Position numbers and translations under genes: made by a program | Part shown: in pieces, positions 35,636 to 43,960 of the stretch | Numbering within the stretch: position 1 is the first letter of the stretch | Layout of the letters: the number at the start of each line of letters is the position of its first letter | Assembly: GCA_964427855.1 (NCBI GenBank) | Contig: CAYRVH010000001.1 | Coordinates: 1 to 64,000 of the forward strand | Source of the DNA: JAUPKT01 sp964427855 | Lineage (GTDB): Bacteria > Desulfobacterota > Desulfomonilia > Desulfomonilales > Desulfomonilaceae | Direction of reading: 5' to 3' | DNA: 64,000 bases | The notes under the pieces: generated by a model | Database searches by the model: none | The model's input: only the letters and a program-made list of their open reading frames with translations | Told to the model about the DNA's origin: nothing

Positions 35636-36228
35636 TTTTCAATGTTCTCCAATTCGCGGATCAGCGTTTCTAGACGGGGCATGTCGTTGATGTCGTGCAC
35701 GTCTATATAGCGAAGTTTCCCTTGCTTATCGACGACGAAAAGGGCTCTTTCCGAAGTACCATTGCTGCGGAGCACGCCGTACTTTTCAGCCACCGCGCCG
35801 TGAGGCCAAAAATCCGACAACACCGGGAACCATAATTCCCCCATTTGATTGGTCCACGCATACAGGGTAGGGATGTTGTCAACGCTGATTCCTAAGACGA
35901 TGGCGTCATAACGGTCAAATAAGTCTTTGGCAATGTTATAGCCGGGCCACTGCTGAGAACAGACCGGCGTCCAAGCTGCCGGCACAAATGACAAGACCAC
36001 ATTCTTCTTGCCCCGGAATTGACCCAGAGAAACCAGGCCGCCGTGAATACCTGGCAGCGAAAAATCAGGCGCCAGGTCGCCGGGTTTCAGAGATGTGGCG
36101 CTGTCAATAGGTTTCAGTTGTCCAGGATTAAACACAGTGCGTACTTCTGAGACCGCTGTTTGAACAGCTACAAGCACGAGCATTGTCGCTATGGCGAGGA
36201 ACATGATAAATTTACTCGTATGAATCAT
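35632..36228 (-). CDS. exported peroxiredoxin (AhpC/TSA family)
   Basis: A 198-residue peroxiredoxin with an N-terminal signal or anchor (about residues 7-27), so it acts in the periplasm. The peroxidatic motif is PAAWTPVCSQQ: Cys present, Thr in the usual place. LYAWTNQMG, WPHGAVAEKYGVLR and RALFVVDKQGKLRYIDVHDIN are standard peroxiredoxin blocks. No clear second Cys follows, so a 1-Cys mechanism or an external resolving thiol is needed; the TlpA-like gene five bases upstream is an obvious reductant candidate. Translationally coupled to the octahaem cytochrome downstream. Confidence 0.87.
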   Translation of the reverse strand: MIHTSKFIMFLAIATMLVLVAVQTAVSEVRTVFNPGQLKPIDSATSLKPGDLAPDFSLPGIHGGLVSLGQFRGKKNVVLSFVPAAWTPVCSQQWPGYNIAKDLFDRYDAIVLGISVDNIPTLYAWTNQMGELWFPVLSDFWPHGAVAEKYGVLRSNGTSERALFVVDKQGKLRYIDVHDINDMPRLETLIRELENIEK

Positions 36229-36233
36229 AGGCG

Positions 36234-36812
36234 CTACTTCCCCTTGACGGCTTTCACCACTGCATCGACATAAAGCTGAGGTTCTTTCATTTGCCCTACA
36301 TGCTTGAATAACACCGACAGACGCCCTTGTTCGTCAACTCGAACCAATATAAAAGTAGGAGTTCTAATTTCCTCGGAATAGGCTTTTCGAAACGTCATCT
36401 TGTCGTCTGGGACAAGTGGAAATGGTACCTGGTATTTTTTGCGGTACACGTCAACCTCGAAGGGCGTGTTGCCTGCTCCTATGCCGAGCATTCGCACGGT
36501 GGAGGCGAGTTCTGGTTTTTCGTTCAAGAGCGAGAAGACGCTGTTTACAACCGGGGCCTCCGCCTGACAGATGGGGCAGTACATGCTAAATAATTCCAGC
36601 AAGATAAACTTACCTTTGAGGTCGACGAGTCGAAACAGCGGCTTGTTGTTCAGTCCGAGATAGAAGCGATCCTGTGGACTATCTGGAGCTTGAAATTCCA
36701 AGGAGCTTAATATCGCTGTATTTACTCCAGATTCCGACGCATACCCCATGGATGAGCCCATAACGACGGACATCAGGGTCGCGACAAGTGTCAAGTTTAG
36801 ACTGTACTTCAT
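36234..36812 (-). CDS. exported TlpA/ResA-like thioredoxin-fold protein
   Basis: A 192-residue periplasmic thioredoxin-fold protein with an N-terminal signal sequence (about residues 5-26) and active site SMYCPICQAE (CxxC). DLKGKFILLELFS and the cis-Pro segment IRTPTFILVRVDEQG match the TlpA/ResA/AhpC superfamily. I prefer the ATG at 36812; a start three codons earlier is possible. Likely roles are reducing the adjacent periplasmic peroxiredoxin or haem-binding Cys pairs of the octahaem cytochrome. The two downstream genes are immediately adjacent, supporting one functional unit. Confidence 0.82.
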   Translation of the reverse strand: MKYSLNLTLVATLMSVVMGSSMGYASESGVNTAILSSLEFQAPDSPQDRFYLGLNNKPLFRLVDLKGKFILLELFSMYCPICQAEAPVVNSVFSLLNEKPELASTVRMLGIGAGNTPFEVDVYRKKYQVPFPLVPDDKMTFRKAYSEEIRTPTFILVRVDEQGRLSVLFKHVGQMKEPQLYVDAVVKAVKGK

Positions 36813-36928
36813 CTGAACCACCTATCCCATAGGGAGAAGCGCGCTGGCGTTGTCAAATGCTCACCATTAAGTCTGTCGGTGACCGCATCGTCAGACGGCC
36901 ACTTGGCGGCCATCCCCCGACGTGTTGA

Positions 36929-37123
36929 TCAGGCCTGACCAGGAATCGCAACTGGTTTGAAAAACCGCTTGCCAGCCCCACAGATAGGGCATTTCCAGTC
37001 GTCGGGCAGATCTTCGAACGCTGTACGCTTAGCAATCTTGCCTTTTCTATCCCCCCGTAAGGGGTCATAGATGTATCCACAGTTAACGGTCTGACATTGA
37101 TACATGGTCGCGCTGATCGTCAT
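36929..37123 (-). CDS. rubredoxin-2 type, CX4C first motif
   Basis: A 64-residue rubredoxin with a non-standard first motif, CQTVNCGYIYDP (CX4C instead of CX2C), and a normal second motif, WKCPICGAGKRFF. A CX4C rubredoxin (Rd-2) is known from Desulfovibrio desulfuricans. The extra two residues change the iron site geometry. ATG at 37123 with AGGGA five bases upstream. Its place between superoxide reductase and the exported TlpA/peroxiredoxin genes suggests a specific donor role, distinct from the CX2C rubredoxin at 32014-32172. Confidence 0.93.
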   Translation of the reverse strand: MTISATMYQCQTVNCGYIYDPLRGDRKGKIAKRTAFEDLPDDWKCPICGAGKRFFKPVAIPGQA

Positions 37124-37248
37124 GATTTCCCTTTCATGTCAAGTGAATCCCTTCACGGCGCGGCGACGATTCTGCTGGGAGGACATGCGTCCTCCCTCTC
37201 GCCACCTTGCGTCCAACGTTCTGTTGAGACGTCTTCAGCGTAAAGAGA

Positions 37249-37620
37249 TCAGGCCTTCCATAGGCCGTGCAAATTGCAATATTCCCTTGCGGTAAACTCA
37301 CCCTCAACAGGAAAAAAGGCCTCTGGAGCCTGTCCAGGCTCCAAAAACTGTCTGTAAGCTTTTCCTCCCTGTATGATCTCGATCCATTCGATGTAGTGCT
37401 TCTCCTCCATGGGGTGAGCCACGCTCCCTACTTTCACCTTGAAGCCGCCGTCAGCCTTTTCTTTCACTGGAACGTGTTTCTCACGGGCTGCGTCAACGGT
37501 ATTCTCAACGAACAGCTTCATGGGTTGACCACAACATACCAGCGCTCCCTTGCCTGCATGGAGCATCTCCACGATGTTACCGCAGACATCGCACTTATAG
37601 ACTTGCAATTTCTCGGTCAT
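37249..37620 (-). CDS. dfx: desulfoferrodoxin (2Fe-type superoxide reductase)
   Basis: A 123-residue two-centre superoxide reductase. The desulforedoxin-like centre I has YKCDVCGN and the paired Cys of VCCGQPMK. Centre II, Fe(His)4Cys, is shown by EKHVPV (with the conserved Glu-Lys), VAHPMEEKHYIEWIE and the terminal YCNLHGLW. It reduces superoxide to peroxide without making oxygen, using rubredoxin as donor. Peroxide removal is then offered by the rubrerythrin upstream and the peroxidases downstream. All ligands are present. Confidence 0.97.
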   Translation of the reverse strand: MTEKLQVYKCDVCGNIVEMLHAGKGALVCCGQPMKLFVENTVDAAREKHVPVKEKADGGFKVKVGSVAHPMEEKHYIEWIEIIQGGKAYRQFLEPGQAPEAFFPVEGEFTAREYCNLHGLWKA

Positions 37621-37757
37621 ATTTGTCTCCTCCTTTGAATGTCCTTCTCTTTGTACAACGAATTATGCAAGTATTGTGAGCGAAAAACATTACGAGCGTT
37701 TCCTCGCCGTAGGTCTTTGTTCGACGGCCTTATTATCCCCTCGCGGCGAGGACTATG

Positions 37758-38333
37758 TTACCAGTTCTCCGCAAGAATTTCGAAATATCCTTTCGGATGC
37801 GCGCACGATGGACAGGATTCCGGCGCCTCCAAACCCTCATGCAGGTATCCGCAGTTGATACAGCGCCATACCACCGGACTGTCTTTGCGAAAGACTTTAC
37901 CTGATTCCACGTTCTTCAGAAGTCCAAGATAGCGTTTTTCATGCTGCTTCTCAGCATTGCTTACCGCCTCCCAAATCTTCGCAGCCGTTTCAAACCCCTC
38001 TTGACGCGCTATCTTCGCAAATCCAGGATATAATTCGGTCCATTCATAATGCTCACCGGCCGCCGCAGCCTTGAGATTTTCTGCTGTTCCTGCAATCACA
38101 CCCGCCGGAAAGCCAGCCTCAATAATCAAGTCGCCGCCTTCGAGCTGCGAAAAGAATCTCTTCGCGTGCTCCTTTTCCTGGTTGGCAGTCTCTTCAAAGA
38201 TGCCGGCTATCTGAATAAGCCCTTCCTTACGAGCCTTCGACGCGAAATACGTGTATCGATTACGCGCCTGCGACTCGCCTGCAAATGATTTTAGTAGATT
38301 TTTCTCAGTCTCTGATCCTTTTATGCTTGCCAT
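37758..38333 (-). CDS. rbr: rubrerythrin
   Basis: A 191-residue classic rubrerythrin, an NADH/rubredoxin-linked peroxidase. The diiron four-helix domain has FAGESQARNRY, EETANQEKEHAKRFF, GEHYEWTELYP and VSNAEKQHEKRY; the C-terminal rubredoxin domain has RCINCGY and SCPSCAHPKGYFE. The ATG at 38333 (AAAGGAGG upstream) is right for length; a longer frame to 38426 is spurious. It lies 11 bases after the Fur-family gene, so it is the first structural gene under that regulator. Confidence 0.97.
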   Translation of the reverse strand: MASIKGSETEKNLLKSFAGESQARNRYTYFASKARKEGLIQIAGIFEETANQEKEHAKRFFSQLEGGDLIIEAGFPAGVIAGTAENLKAAAAGEHYEWTELYPGFAKIARQEGFETAAKIWEAVSNAEKQHEKRYLGLLKNVESGKVFRKDSPVVWRCINCGYLHEGLEAPESCPSCAHPKGYFEILAENW

Positions 38334-38344
38334 GATACCCTCCT

Positions 38345-38770
38345 TTAATGATGGTCTATGGTGTTCTCCCTGACCGCCTCTCGGCGGCAACGAGGGCAGA
38401 TTCCTACAAACTCGAGGCGATGCCATAAGATCTCGTAATCACTGGCGGATGAAATAGCCTCATTGATGGCGCCAAGAGGCGCCACGTGAACGTCATCTAC
38501 GCGTCCACACACCATACAACGCACGTGATAGTGGTTTTCTGTGATGCCATCGAATCTCTTCTGCTTTCCGGCCATTTCGAGTTTCTGAATCAAGCCGGAT
38601 TCGGAAAGGAGTTCCAGATTTCGATACACGGTCCCCAGGCTAATTTTAGGCAGTTTCTTCCGGACGCGCTCATAGACCTCGATGGCCGTGGGGTGCGTTC
38701 TGAGCGATCGCAACTCGTCAAGGATGACCTTGCGTTGTTTTGTGGTTCGCAGCGTTTTGAGATGTTCCAT
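38345..38770 (-). CDS. Fur-family regulator, PerR-like
   Basis: A 141-residue Fur-superfamily repressor. The winged helix lies at about residues 10-80 (RTTKQRKVILDELRSL, ISLGTVYRNLELLSESGLI). The dimerisation domain has HYHVRCMVCGRVDDVHV and CPRCRREA, giving two CxxC pairs for a structural zinc. Gene context (rubrerythrin, superoxide reductase) favours a peroxide sensor, PerR, over Fur, but the distinction is by neighbourhood. The ATG at 38770 is preferred because a promoter lies between it and the longer frame's start at 38860. There is no strong SD; the leader is only about 25 bases. Confidence 0.9.
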   Translation of the reverse strand: MEHLKTLRTTKQRKVILDELRSLRTHPTAIEVYERVRKKLPKISLGTVYRNLELLSESGLIQKLEMAGKQKRFDGITENHYHVRCMVCGRVDDVHVAPLGAINEAISSASDYEILWHRLEFVGICPRCRREAVRENTIDHH

Positions 38771-38786
38771 GTTTGTTTCTGTATTG

Positions 38787-38830
38787 GTAACTATTACTGA
38801 TAAGTTAACGCACCCTTGCGCGCCTGTCAA
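38787..38830 (-). promoter_or_regulatory. promoter and candidate operator of the PerR-like gene
   Basis: On the minus strand TTGACA (38830-38825), a 17-base spacer and a weak TAACTT (38807-38802). The perfect inverted repeat GTAA-CTA-TTAC (38787-38797) covers the expected transcription start. A palindromic A/T-rich site there fits autoregulation by a Fur-family repressor. Confidence 0.55.
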
Positions 38831-38934
38831 GACTCCCGTGAGCGGCTCATAAAAAAACAATGCGAGGAAGCCTTTTATCCAAATATTCTTAAGAGTTAAT
38901 TACAAATTCAAAGACGCTGCCGTCGTATTGAGCA

Positions 38935-39415
38935 TGGAGAGACATCTTGGCCCGAAGGAGAGGATTTCTCAGTGGCCGCATGCCGCTTTGTGAGGCGCTG
39001 TTTCCTTGGAAATGACAACATAGGACCTGTCCTGGCGTTGCGCTCGAGTTCTATAACAGTTCTCGAAAGTGCTCACGAATTGAACGAGCTGGTCGTCATT
39101 ATGGCCACTTTCCTCTTTGTCATTTCGAGCGAGGCGAAAAACCTTTGCGCGTCAAGAAGATTTCTCAGTCGCAAGGCTCCTTCGAAATGACATGGATGTC
39201 TCTGCGTTTCACGTTCGTTGGAGCCTGGCTCGTTCGAAATGATAAGATTTCGGCTCTCCTGGCCACATAGCGGCTTTCGAAAGTACTCAATAACTCGATG
39301 ATGCTGACCTCATTCCGACGGGAATTTCGAAAACCGCTCTGAAGTACTCACGAATCGACTATGTGCGTGTCATTCCCACAGAAGCTTCGAAAATCTGTAG
39401 ATATTCTCCTTGTCT
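38935..39415. repeat. dispersed repeat family A, long copy with extension
   Basis: Contains TCATTTCGAGCGAGGCGAAAA near 39120, then the AGATTTCTCAGTCGCAAGGC core near 39160 and TTCGAAATGACATGG, then GAAATGATAAGATTTCGGCT and CGGCTTTCGAAAGTACTC near 39270. A second AAGTGCTCACGAATTGAACG motif recurs. It fills nearly all of the gap between the PerR-like promoter and the end of adenine deaminase. No gene is seen. Confidence 0.75.
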
Positions 39416-39420
39416 CAGAA

Positions 39421-41127
39421 TCAGAGAAACAGCGAGAGATAGCTAAAATTTACTGAATCGAACAGTCCGCGGTCGGTGATTTTTATTTCCGGAATCGGCG
39501 TGAGCGCCATGAAAGAAAGGGTCGCAAAGGGGTGTTCCAAGGTGCAACCAAGAGTTTTGGCTGCGGATACGAGCCCGTCCAAACCATTCCTGACGTCGTG
39601 AATGGGGCGGTCGGACATGAGGCCGGCAATCGGTAGAGGAAGACTGGCCAAAATTTCGCCATTCGCGGCTACCGCCATCCCGCCGCCTCGTCGCGCGATC
39701 TCGTGGGCGGCTAAAAGCATGTCTTTTTCCTCAACGCCAACGACTACAATATTATGGGAATCATGGGCAACGGACGAAGCCAGCGCGCCGGTTTTGAGGC
39801 CAAAACCCCGGATCAACGCAATCGCATGGTTCCCCGTTCCTCTGTGCCGTTCAATCACTGCGATCTTCAGAGTATCGCTGTTGATATCACTCTTGAGGTA
39901 TCCATCGACCACTCGGGCGCGATCAACGATTTTCCTGGTAATGATCTGATCTGGAACAACTCCTATAATGTGGACGTGCTCGCGTTCGGCTTTTACCTCC
40001 AGGGAACCGACGTTGTCCCAGAGGATGTTAAATGAGCCCAAGGTCTTGTGATCTAAACTCGTGCTCAACGAGTTCAATAGAGTCCCTTGCTCGGCTATTT
40101 TTTTTCCGTTTGCGTACACCTCTACAATTGACATGTCTTCCAGCCTATCCATCACAATGAAGTCTGCGTGGTATCCGGGCAGGATCGCTCCCAGGTCGCT
40201 GAGCCGAAAATACGATGCAGTGTTGATGGTGGCCATTTGAATGGCTTTTACGGGATGAACGCCGAGACTTATGGCTTTTTTCACGAGGCTGTTTATGTGG
40301 CCTTTTTCCTGTATGTCATGGGGATCAAGATCGTCCGTCACGAAAAAGCAGTTTCTTGAATCGTTTTCTTGAAGCAACGGCAGCAACGTTTCCATATTTT
40401 TTGCTGCGGAGCCCTCCCGAATCATAATCCGCATACCTTTGCGGAGCTTCTCCTGGGCTTCCTCAAGGGTCGTACATTCGTGATCAGATCCGATGCCGGC
40501 TATGATGTACGCGCAGAGCTGTTTTCCGGAGAGGCCCGGCGCGTGCCCGTCTTTTGGTTTGTCTCGAAAGACACAAATCTTCTCAAGCACTTCTTGATCA
40601 CTTAGGAGAACCCCTGGATAATTCATCATCTCAGCCAGACCGAGCACGCGTTCATGGTCTTTGAAGAGTTCCATATCAAGATGCGTCAGTTCTGCGCCGG
40701 AGGTTTCAAAGGAGGTCGCAGGAACGCATGAAGGGAACATGACAAAGACTCGGAGAGGAAGGCCCTCGCTCGAATCGAGGATGTATCGTATGCCGTTGAC
40801 TCCGAGTACGTTGGCTATCTCGTGAGGATCGGTCACCACGGCCAGCGTTCCCAAAGGCAGCACATTGCGCGCAAATTCAGGAATATCCAGCATGCTGGAT
40901 TCCAGGTGCACGTGGCCATCTATAAGTCCGGGGGCAACGTAACGACCCTTGAGATCCAGGGTCTTTTTCGCTGGATAGTCTCCAAAACCAATAAAAATGC
41001 CCTGATGTACGGCTATGTCGGTTTCATGAATGCTGCCGGAAAACACGTTTACGAGATGTGCATTTTTTAAAAGGAGATCTGCTGGCTCATTCCCCAAGGC
41101 AACTCGAATCTTCTCTGACAACTCCAT
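39421..41127 (-). CDS. ade: adenine deaminase
   Basis: A 568-residue amidohydrolase that converts adenine to hypoxanthine and ammonia for purine salvage. Metal ligands are in GLIDGHVHLESSM (HxH), a Glu in GLAEMMNYPG, GSDHECTT and VTDDLDP. The N-terminal LLKNAHLVNVFSGSIHETDIAV strand and the C-terminal VAHDSHNIVVVGV domain are typical of bacterial Ade. Length is normal. It is a single-gene unit between two repeat-filled gaps. I looked for a purine riboswitch in the 160 bases upstream and saw none. Confidence 0.95.
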   Translation of the reverse strand: MELSEKIRVALGNEPADLLLKNAHLVNVFSGSIHETDIAVHQGIFIGFGDYPAKKTLDLKGRYVAPGLIDGHVHLESSMLDIPEFARNVLPLGTLAVVTDPHEIANVLGVNGIRYILDSSEGLPLRVFVMFPSCVPATSFETSGAELTHLDMELFKDHERVLGLAEMMNYPGVLLSDQEVLEKICVFRDKPKDGHAPGLSGKQLCAYIIAGIGSDHECTTLEEAQEKLRKGMRIMIREGSAAKNMETLLPLLQENDSRNCFFVTDDLDPHDIQEKGHINSLVKKAISLGVHPVKAIQMATINTASYFRLSDLGAILPGYHADFIVMDRLEDMSIVEVYANGKKIAEQGTLLNSLSTSLDHKTLGSFNILWDNVGSLEVKAEREHVHIIGVVPDQIITRKIVDRARVVDGYLKSDINSDTLKIAVIERHRGTGNHAIALIRGFGLKTGALASSVAHDSHNIVVVGVEEKDMLLAAHEIARRGGGMAVAANGEILASLPLPIAGLMSDRPIHDVRNGLDGLVSAAKTLGCTLEHPFATLSFMALTPIPEIKITDRGLFDSVNFSYLSLFL

Positions 41128-41289
41128 GATGTGCTCCTTTGTTCAAAAATATGTCGAAGTGTTTAGGGAAGGACTCGTATAGAGAATACACATTGAAAAA
41201 TACCTTGTCGACGTAGAAACAACCCCGAGTTTCTTTAAAAAATATGCACCAAAGAGCAGTAGTTGGGGAAACAGCCCTGCTTTTTGGTG

Positions 41290-41680
41290 TGTAGTGCGCT
41301 GTAAGCCTTGTTCTGTCCTGCCAAGGATTGCCTTGACGCCCTCTGCGATGACAAACAGGTTTTTTCGGAAGTCCTTCCGAATTCGACGTCGTGGTCGTCA
41401 TTTCGACCGCTTTTTCTCTGCCATGTTGAGCCGTCCTTTTCTTTTATTTCGAGCGACGCGAGAATTCTTGACCAGAGACGAAGATTTCTCAGTCGCAAGG
41501 CTCCTTGAAATGACATGTCCTCGAGCCCTCTCACTCTCGTTTGCGCCTCGCTCCTTCGAACTGACTAGATGTCGACACTTGCGGCTCCATGCGGGTTCCG
41601 AACGTACTCGTTCACTCAATGAGGCGGACCCCATTCCGAAGCACATTTCAAGGACCGATATAAATCGTCCGTCTTTTTTA
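41290..41680. repeat. composite dispersed repeats, families C and A
   Basis: Family C runs from about 41310 to 41410 (TCCTGCCAAGGATTGCCTTG, then GAATTCGACGTCGTGGTCGT) and matches 63710-63820, and 17281-17400 in reverse. Family A follows at about 41440-41670 (TTATTTCGAGCGACGCGAG, TTTCTCAGTCGCAAGGCTCC). They occupy most of the 823-base gap 41128-41950; the remaining parts show nothing I can name. Confidence 0.75.
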
Positions 41681-41950
41681 TTTTCAAAATAATACCTTGG
41701 GAGGTGCATCTCACCTTTACAAGCAATTTTCCGCTTGTCATATCAGAAAAACCACCAGCCACCGTCACCTCATAAATCAACGACCACCAATTATGGGGGA
41801 ATGTCCATTTTTTAAGAGGCTTGACGAGGACCTTTTTCGATGTTACTAACGAGGCGTCTGGGCGGCTAGCTTCCCTTGGCCGGCATTGACGGGAGAAGGG
41901 CGCGAGCCGAATGTAAGCGACCGGAGGCGACGACTGTCTCGTAGAGGAGG

Positions 41951-42448
41951 TTGACGACGCAAAGAGTGAACGGTTTGGTTATCCGAAGCGCCTTCGCTCA
42001 TATTCTTATGATCCTGGCCATGACGTCTAACATCATGGCTGGCGCGAAAGTGTTTTGTAATGGTCACCAGTCCGTTGTTGCATCGAATCGCCAGGTTATC
42101 CCTTCTCTCTCCGCTGTTTGGGCTGACGATCTCAACGCCGTAACTCAGCCGACGGAAATGGTCGTCACTTTGCAGAACAGCGCTTCGGCGCCGCGTTGCT
42201 CCTGCCAAAAACCAAAAAGCTGCATGCCGGTTTTGCGACTCATGCTCACAGGGAACCCTCTCCAGCGGTTCAATGAAGAGCAGCGAATCGCTCGGTCAGT
42301 GTCCATTGACGTAAACGATTCACTTGATCCGATCGACTGGTCTTGGCAGGGGTGTTGCGGTCCCCCGCAATCGGTGCTGAGCAAAAAATCACTCACATAC
42401 GCGCTTCATGACAACATATTATCTCTCGCCTGTGTACTTCTAATTTGA
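41951..42448 (+). CDS. hypothetical exported protein (doubtful)
   Basis: A 165-residue frame with a TTG start. Hydrophobic residues 10-32 (RSAFAHILMILAMTSNIMAG) resemble a signal peptide, and there is a cysteine-rich stretch CSCQKPKSCMP near residue 84 and a WQGCCGPP near 134. It is in the same direction as the thioredoxin-CcdA cluster that begins 190 bases downstream. A GGAGG directly abuts the TTG, which is not an optimal spacing. It is unlike anything I recognise. It could be a real Cys-rich exported or membrane protein of the redox cluster, or a chance ORF. Confidence 0.4.
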   Translation: MTTQRVNGLVIRSAFAHILMILAMTSNIMAGAKVFCNGHQSVVASNRQVIPSLSAVWADDLNAVTQPTEMVVTLQNSASAPRCSCQKPKSCMPVLRLMLTGNPLQRFNEEQRIARSVSIDVNDSLDPIDWSWQGCCGPPQSVLSKKSLTYALHDNILSLACVLLI

Positions 42449-42634
42449 TCCGACCCTCGGAACATTTTTGTTTTCAAAAGCATAAAATTCCAGTGCTCAT
42501 TGTTGAGTAAAAATAGCAAGACGCGCGCGGGTTTTGTGTACCCGCACGGTATGAAAACCACAGAGCCGGTAAAGGTGCATGGCTGGACGATGCATGTTGC
42601 CGAAGCCCTTCATTCAAAGATTTTTGGAGGTAAT

Positions 42635-43093
42635 ATGAAACAGAGAATTTTTCAGAAAGTCACCTTAGCTCTCGTCGTTTTTTGTTGCGTATTCACAATA
42701 GACGCCGTGGGGATAGCAGCCGCTGAGCCCAAGATAAATTTGGATGTGCTGTTGGCCCAACGTGTACCCATTTTGCTCGAATTTGGGAAAGGTTGGTGCA
42801 TCCCCTGCAAATACATGAAACCGATCCTCGATGACATGGCCAACCTCTACAAGGGCAAGGCCATTGTGTTGGCAGTGGACATGGATGTAAACCGAGATTT
42901 GGTCCGTAAATTCAATATTCGGATCATGCCCACGCAGGTATTTCTGCTGCCTAATGGCAATGAATTTTTTAGGAATGAAGGTACGTTGGAACGAGAGCAT
43001 ATTGCCCAAGTATTCGCCAAGATGGGGCTGCCTACGCCTCCTCCGCTGGCCGGAAGAGCGCCTGGCGCGGTTACTCAGACGCCGGTCCGCTGA
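42635..43093 (+). CDS. exported thioredoxin-family protein
   Basis: A 152-residue periplasmic thioredoxin: ATG at 42635 with GGAGG five bases upstream, signal peptide about residues 1-30 (ending GIAAAEP), then a thioredoxin fold with active site GKGWCIPCKYMKP (WCxPC) and cis-Pro in RIMPTQVFLLPNG. The C-terminal tail is Pro/Ala-rich. The longer frame from 42500 is spurious. CcdA, encoded 77 bases downstream, is the usual membrane electron donor for such exported thioredoxins, so together they can bring cytoplasmic thiol electrons to the outside. Confidence 0.9.
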   Translation: MKQRIFQKVTLALVVFCCVFTIDAVGIAAAEPKINLDVLLAQRVPILLEFGKGWCIPCKYMKPILDDMANLYKGKAIVLAVDMDVNRDLVRKFNIRIMPTQVFLLPNGNEFFRNEGTLEREHIAQVFAKMGLPTPPPLAGRAPGAVTQTPVR

Positions 43094-43170
43094 GCGAATT
43101 GGCCCCTCGCAAGATGAGCCGTAACAGAACCTTAAGCTATTAATCAGTTTTCTGTAAGGAGTTTTAGCGT

Positions 43171-43881
43171 ATGGAATCGATGTTTGCCATGGTCGAGCAA
43201 CTGGTGTCCTCTGGATCCATTTGGCTTGCCGCCTCCGGTTCGTTTGTGGGGGGCGCGCTGACCGCCATGAATCCGTGTGTCATCGTGATGGTTCCTTTGC
43301 TCATCGGATTTATCGGTGGTATTGACGAGGAAATGAGCGCAGGGAGGGCGTTTCTTTTCACGCTTGTGTTCATCCTGGGGTTTAGCATCGAGTTGGCCTT
43401 ACTTTTCTCTGTGGGACTCGCGGCGGCGCCCTTTCTTCAGTCAGAGTACATGGTGTACGTGGTTGCCGGCATCTGCGTTCTCCTGGGTCTCCATTTTATG
43501 GGCCTCGTTCACATTCCGTTGCCCATATCCCAAGATATGCTCCCCCGGTACACCGGCTTCTTGGGCGCGGGAATATTTGGATTCCTTTTCGGATTGGTCT
43601 CCCTCCCGTGCACCGGTCCGGCGCTCCTACTTATCGTGAGCATAATCCCCCTCAAAGGGCCGCTTTACGGAGGGATGATGATGTTATTTTATGGGATTGG
43701 TCACAGCCTACTTATCCTGGCAGTAGGCACGTCTGCAGGGGCTGCAAAGCGTCTGATTGGGTCGCGCAGAACTCACACGCTGAATAAGGTGGTCAAGGTG
43801 GCAGCCGGGGCTTTATTGGCAGGCGTTGGCGTGTACATCGGCGTCGGGGCGTTGCTCCCGAATCTTGGCATAGGCATATAA
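43171..43881 (+). CDS. ccdA: CcdA/DsbD-type thiol:disulfide transporter
   Basis: A 236-residue integral membrane protein with about six transmembrane helices. The two redox Cys lie in AMNPCVIVM (helix 1) and SLPCTGPAL (helix 4), the CcdA/DsbD-beta pattern. It passes electrons from cytoplasmic thioredoxin to periplasmic thiol proteins. AAGGAG is nine bases upstream of the ATG. It lies between the exported thioredoxin and a MauE/DoxX-like gene. Cytochrome c biogenesis is one known use, but no other Ccm/Ccs genes are here. Confidence 0.93.
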   Translation: MESMFAMVEQLVSSGSIWLAASGSFVGGALTAMNPCVIVMVPLLIGFIGGIDEEMSAGRAFLFTLVFILGFSIELALLFSVGLAAAPFLQSEYMVYVVAGICVLLGLHFMGLVHIPLPISQDMLPRYTGFLGAGIFGFLFGLVSLPCTGPALLLIVSIIPLKGPLYGGMMMLFYGIGHSLLILAVGTSAGAAKRLIGSRRTHTLNKVVKVAAGALLAGVGVYIGVGALLPNLGIGI

Positions 43882-43960
43882 ATTAAGTATAGTTTTCAAT
43901 AATCGAGGAGGCGGCGTAGATAACACGATTTGCCTCTTTTTGTGAGGCCCACGTCGAGCA

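Noticed and set aside
41128..41290. Possible purine riboswitch before adenine deaminase
   Set aside because: No conserved three-way-junction elements or terminator/antiterminator pair could be recognised.
41846..42208. 120-codon antisense ORF with Arg-rich composition
   Set aside because: It overlaps a plus-strand frame of more protein-like composition and has no SD or family resemblance.
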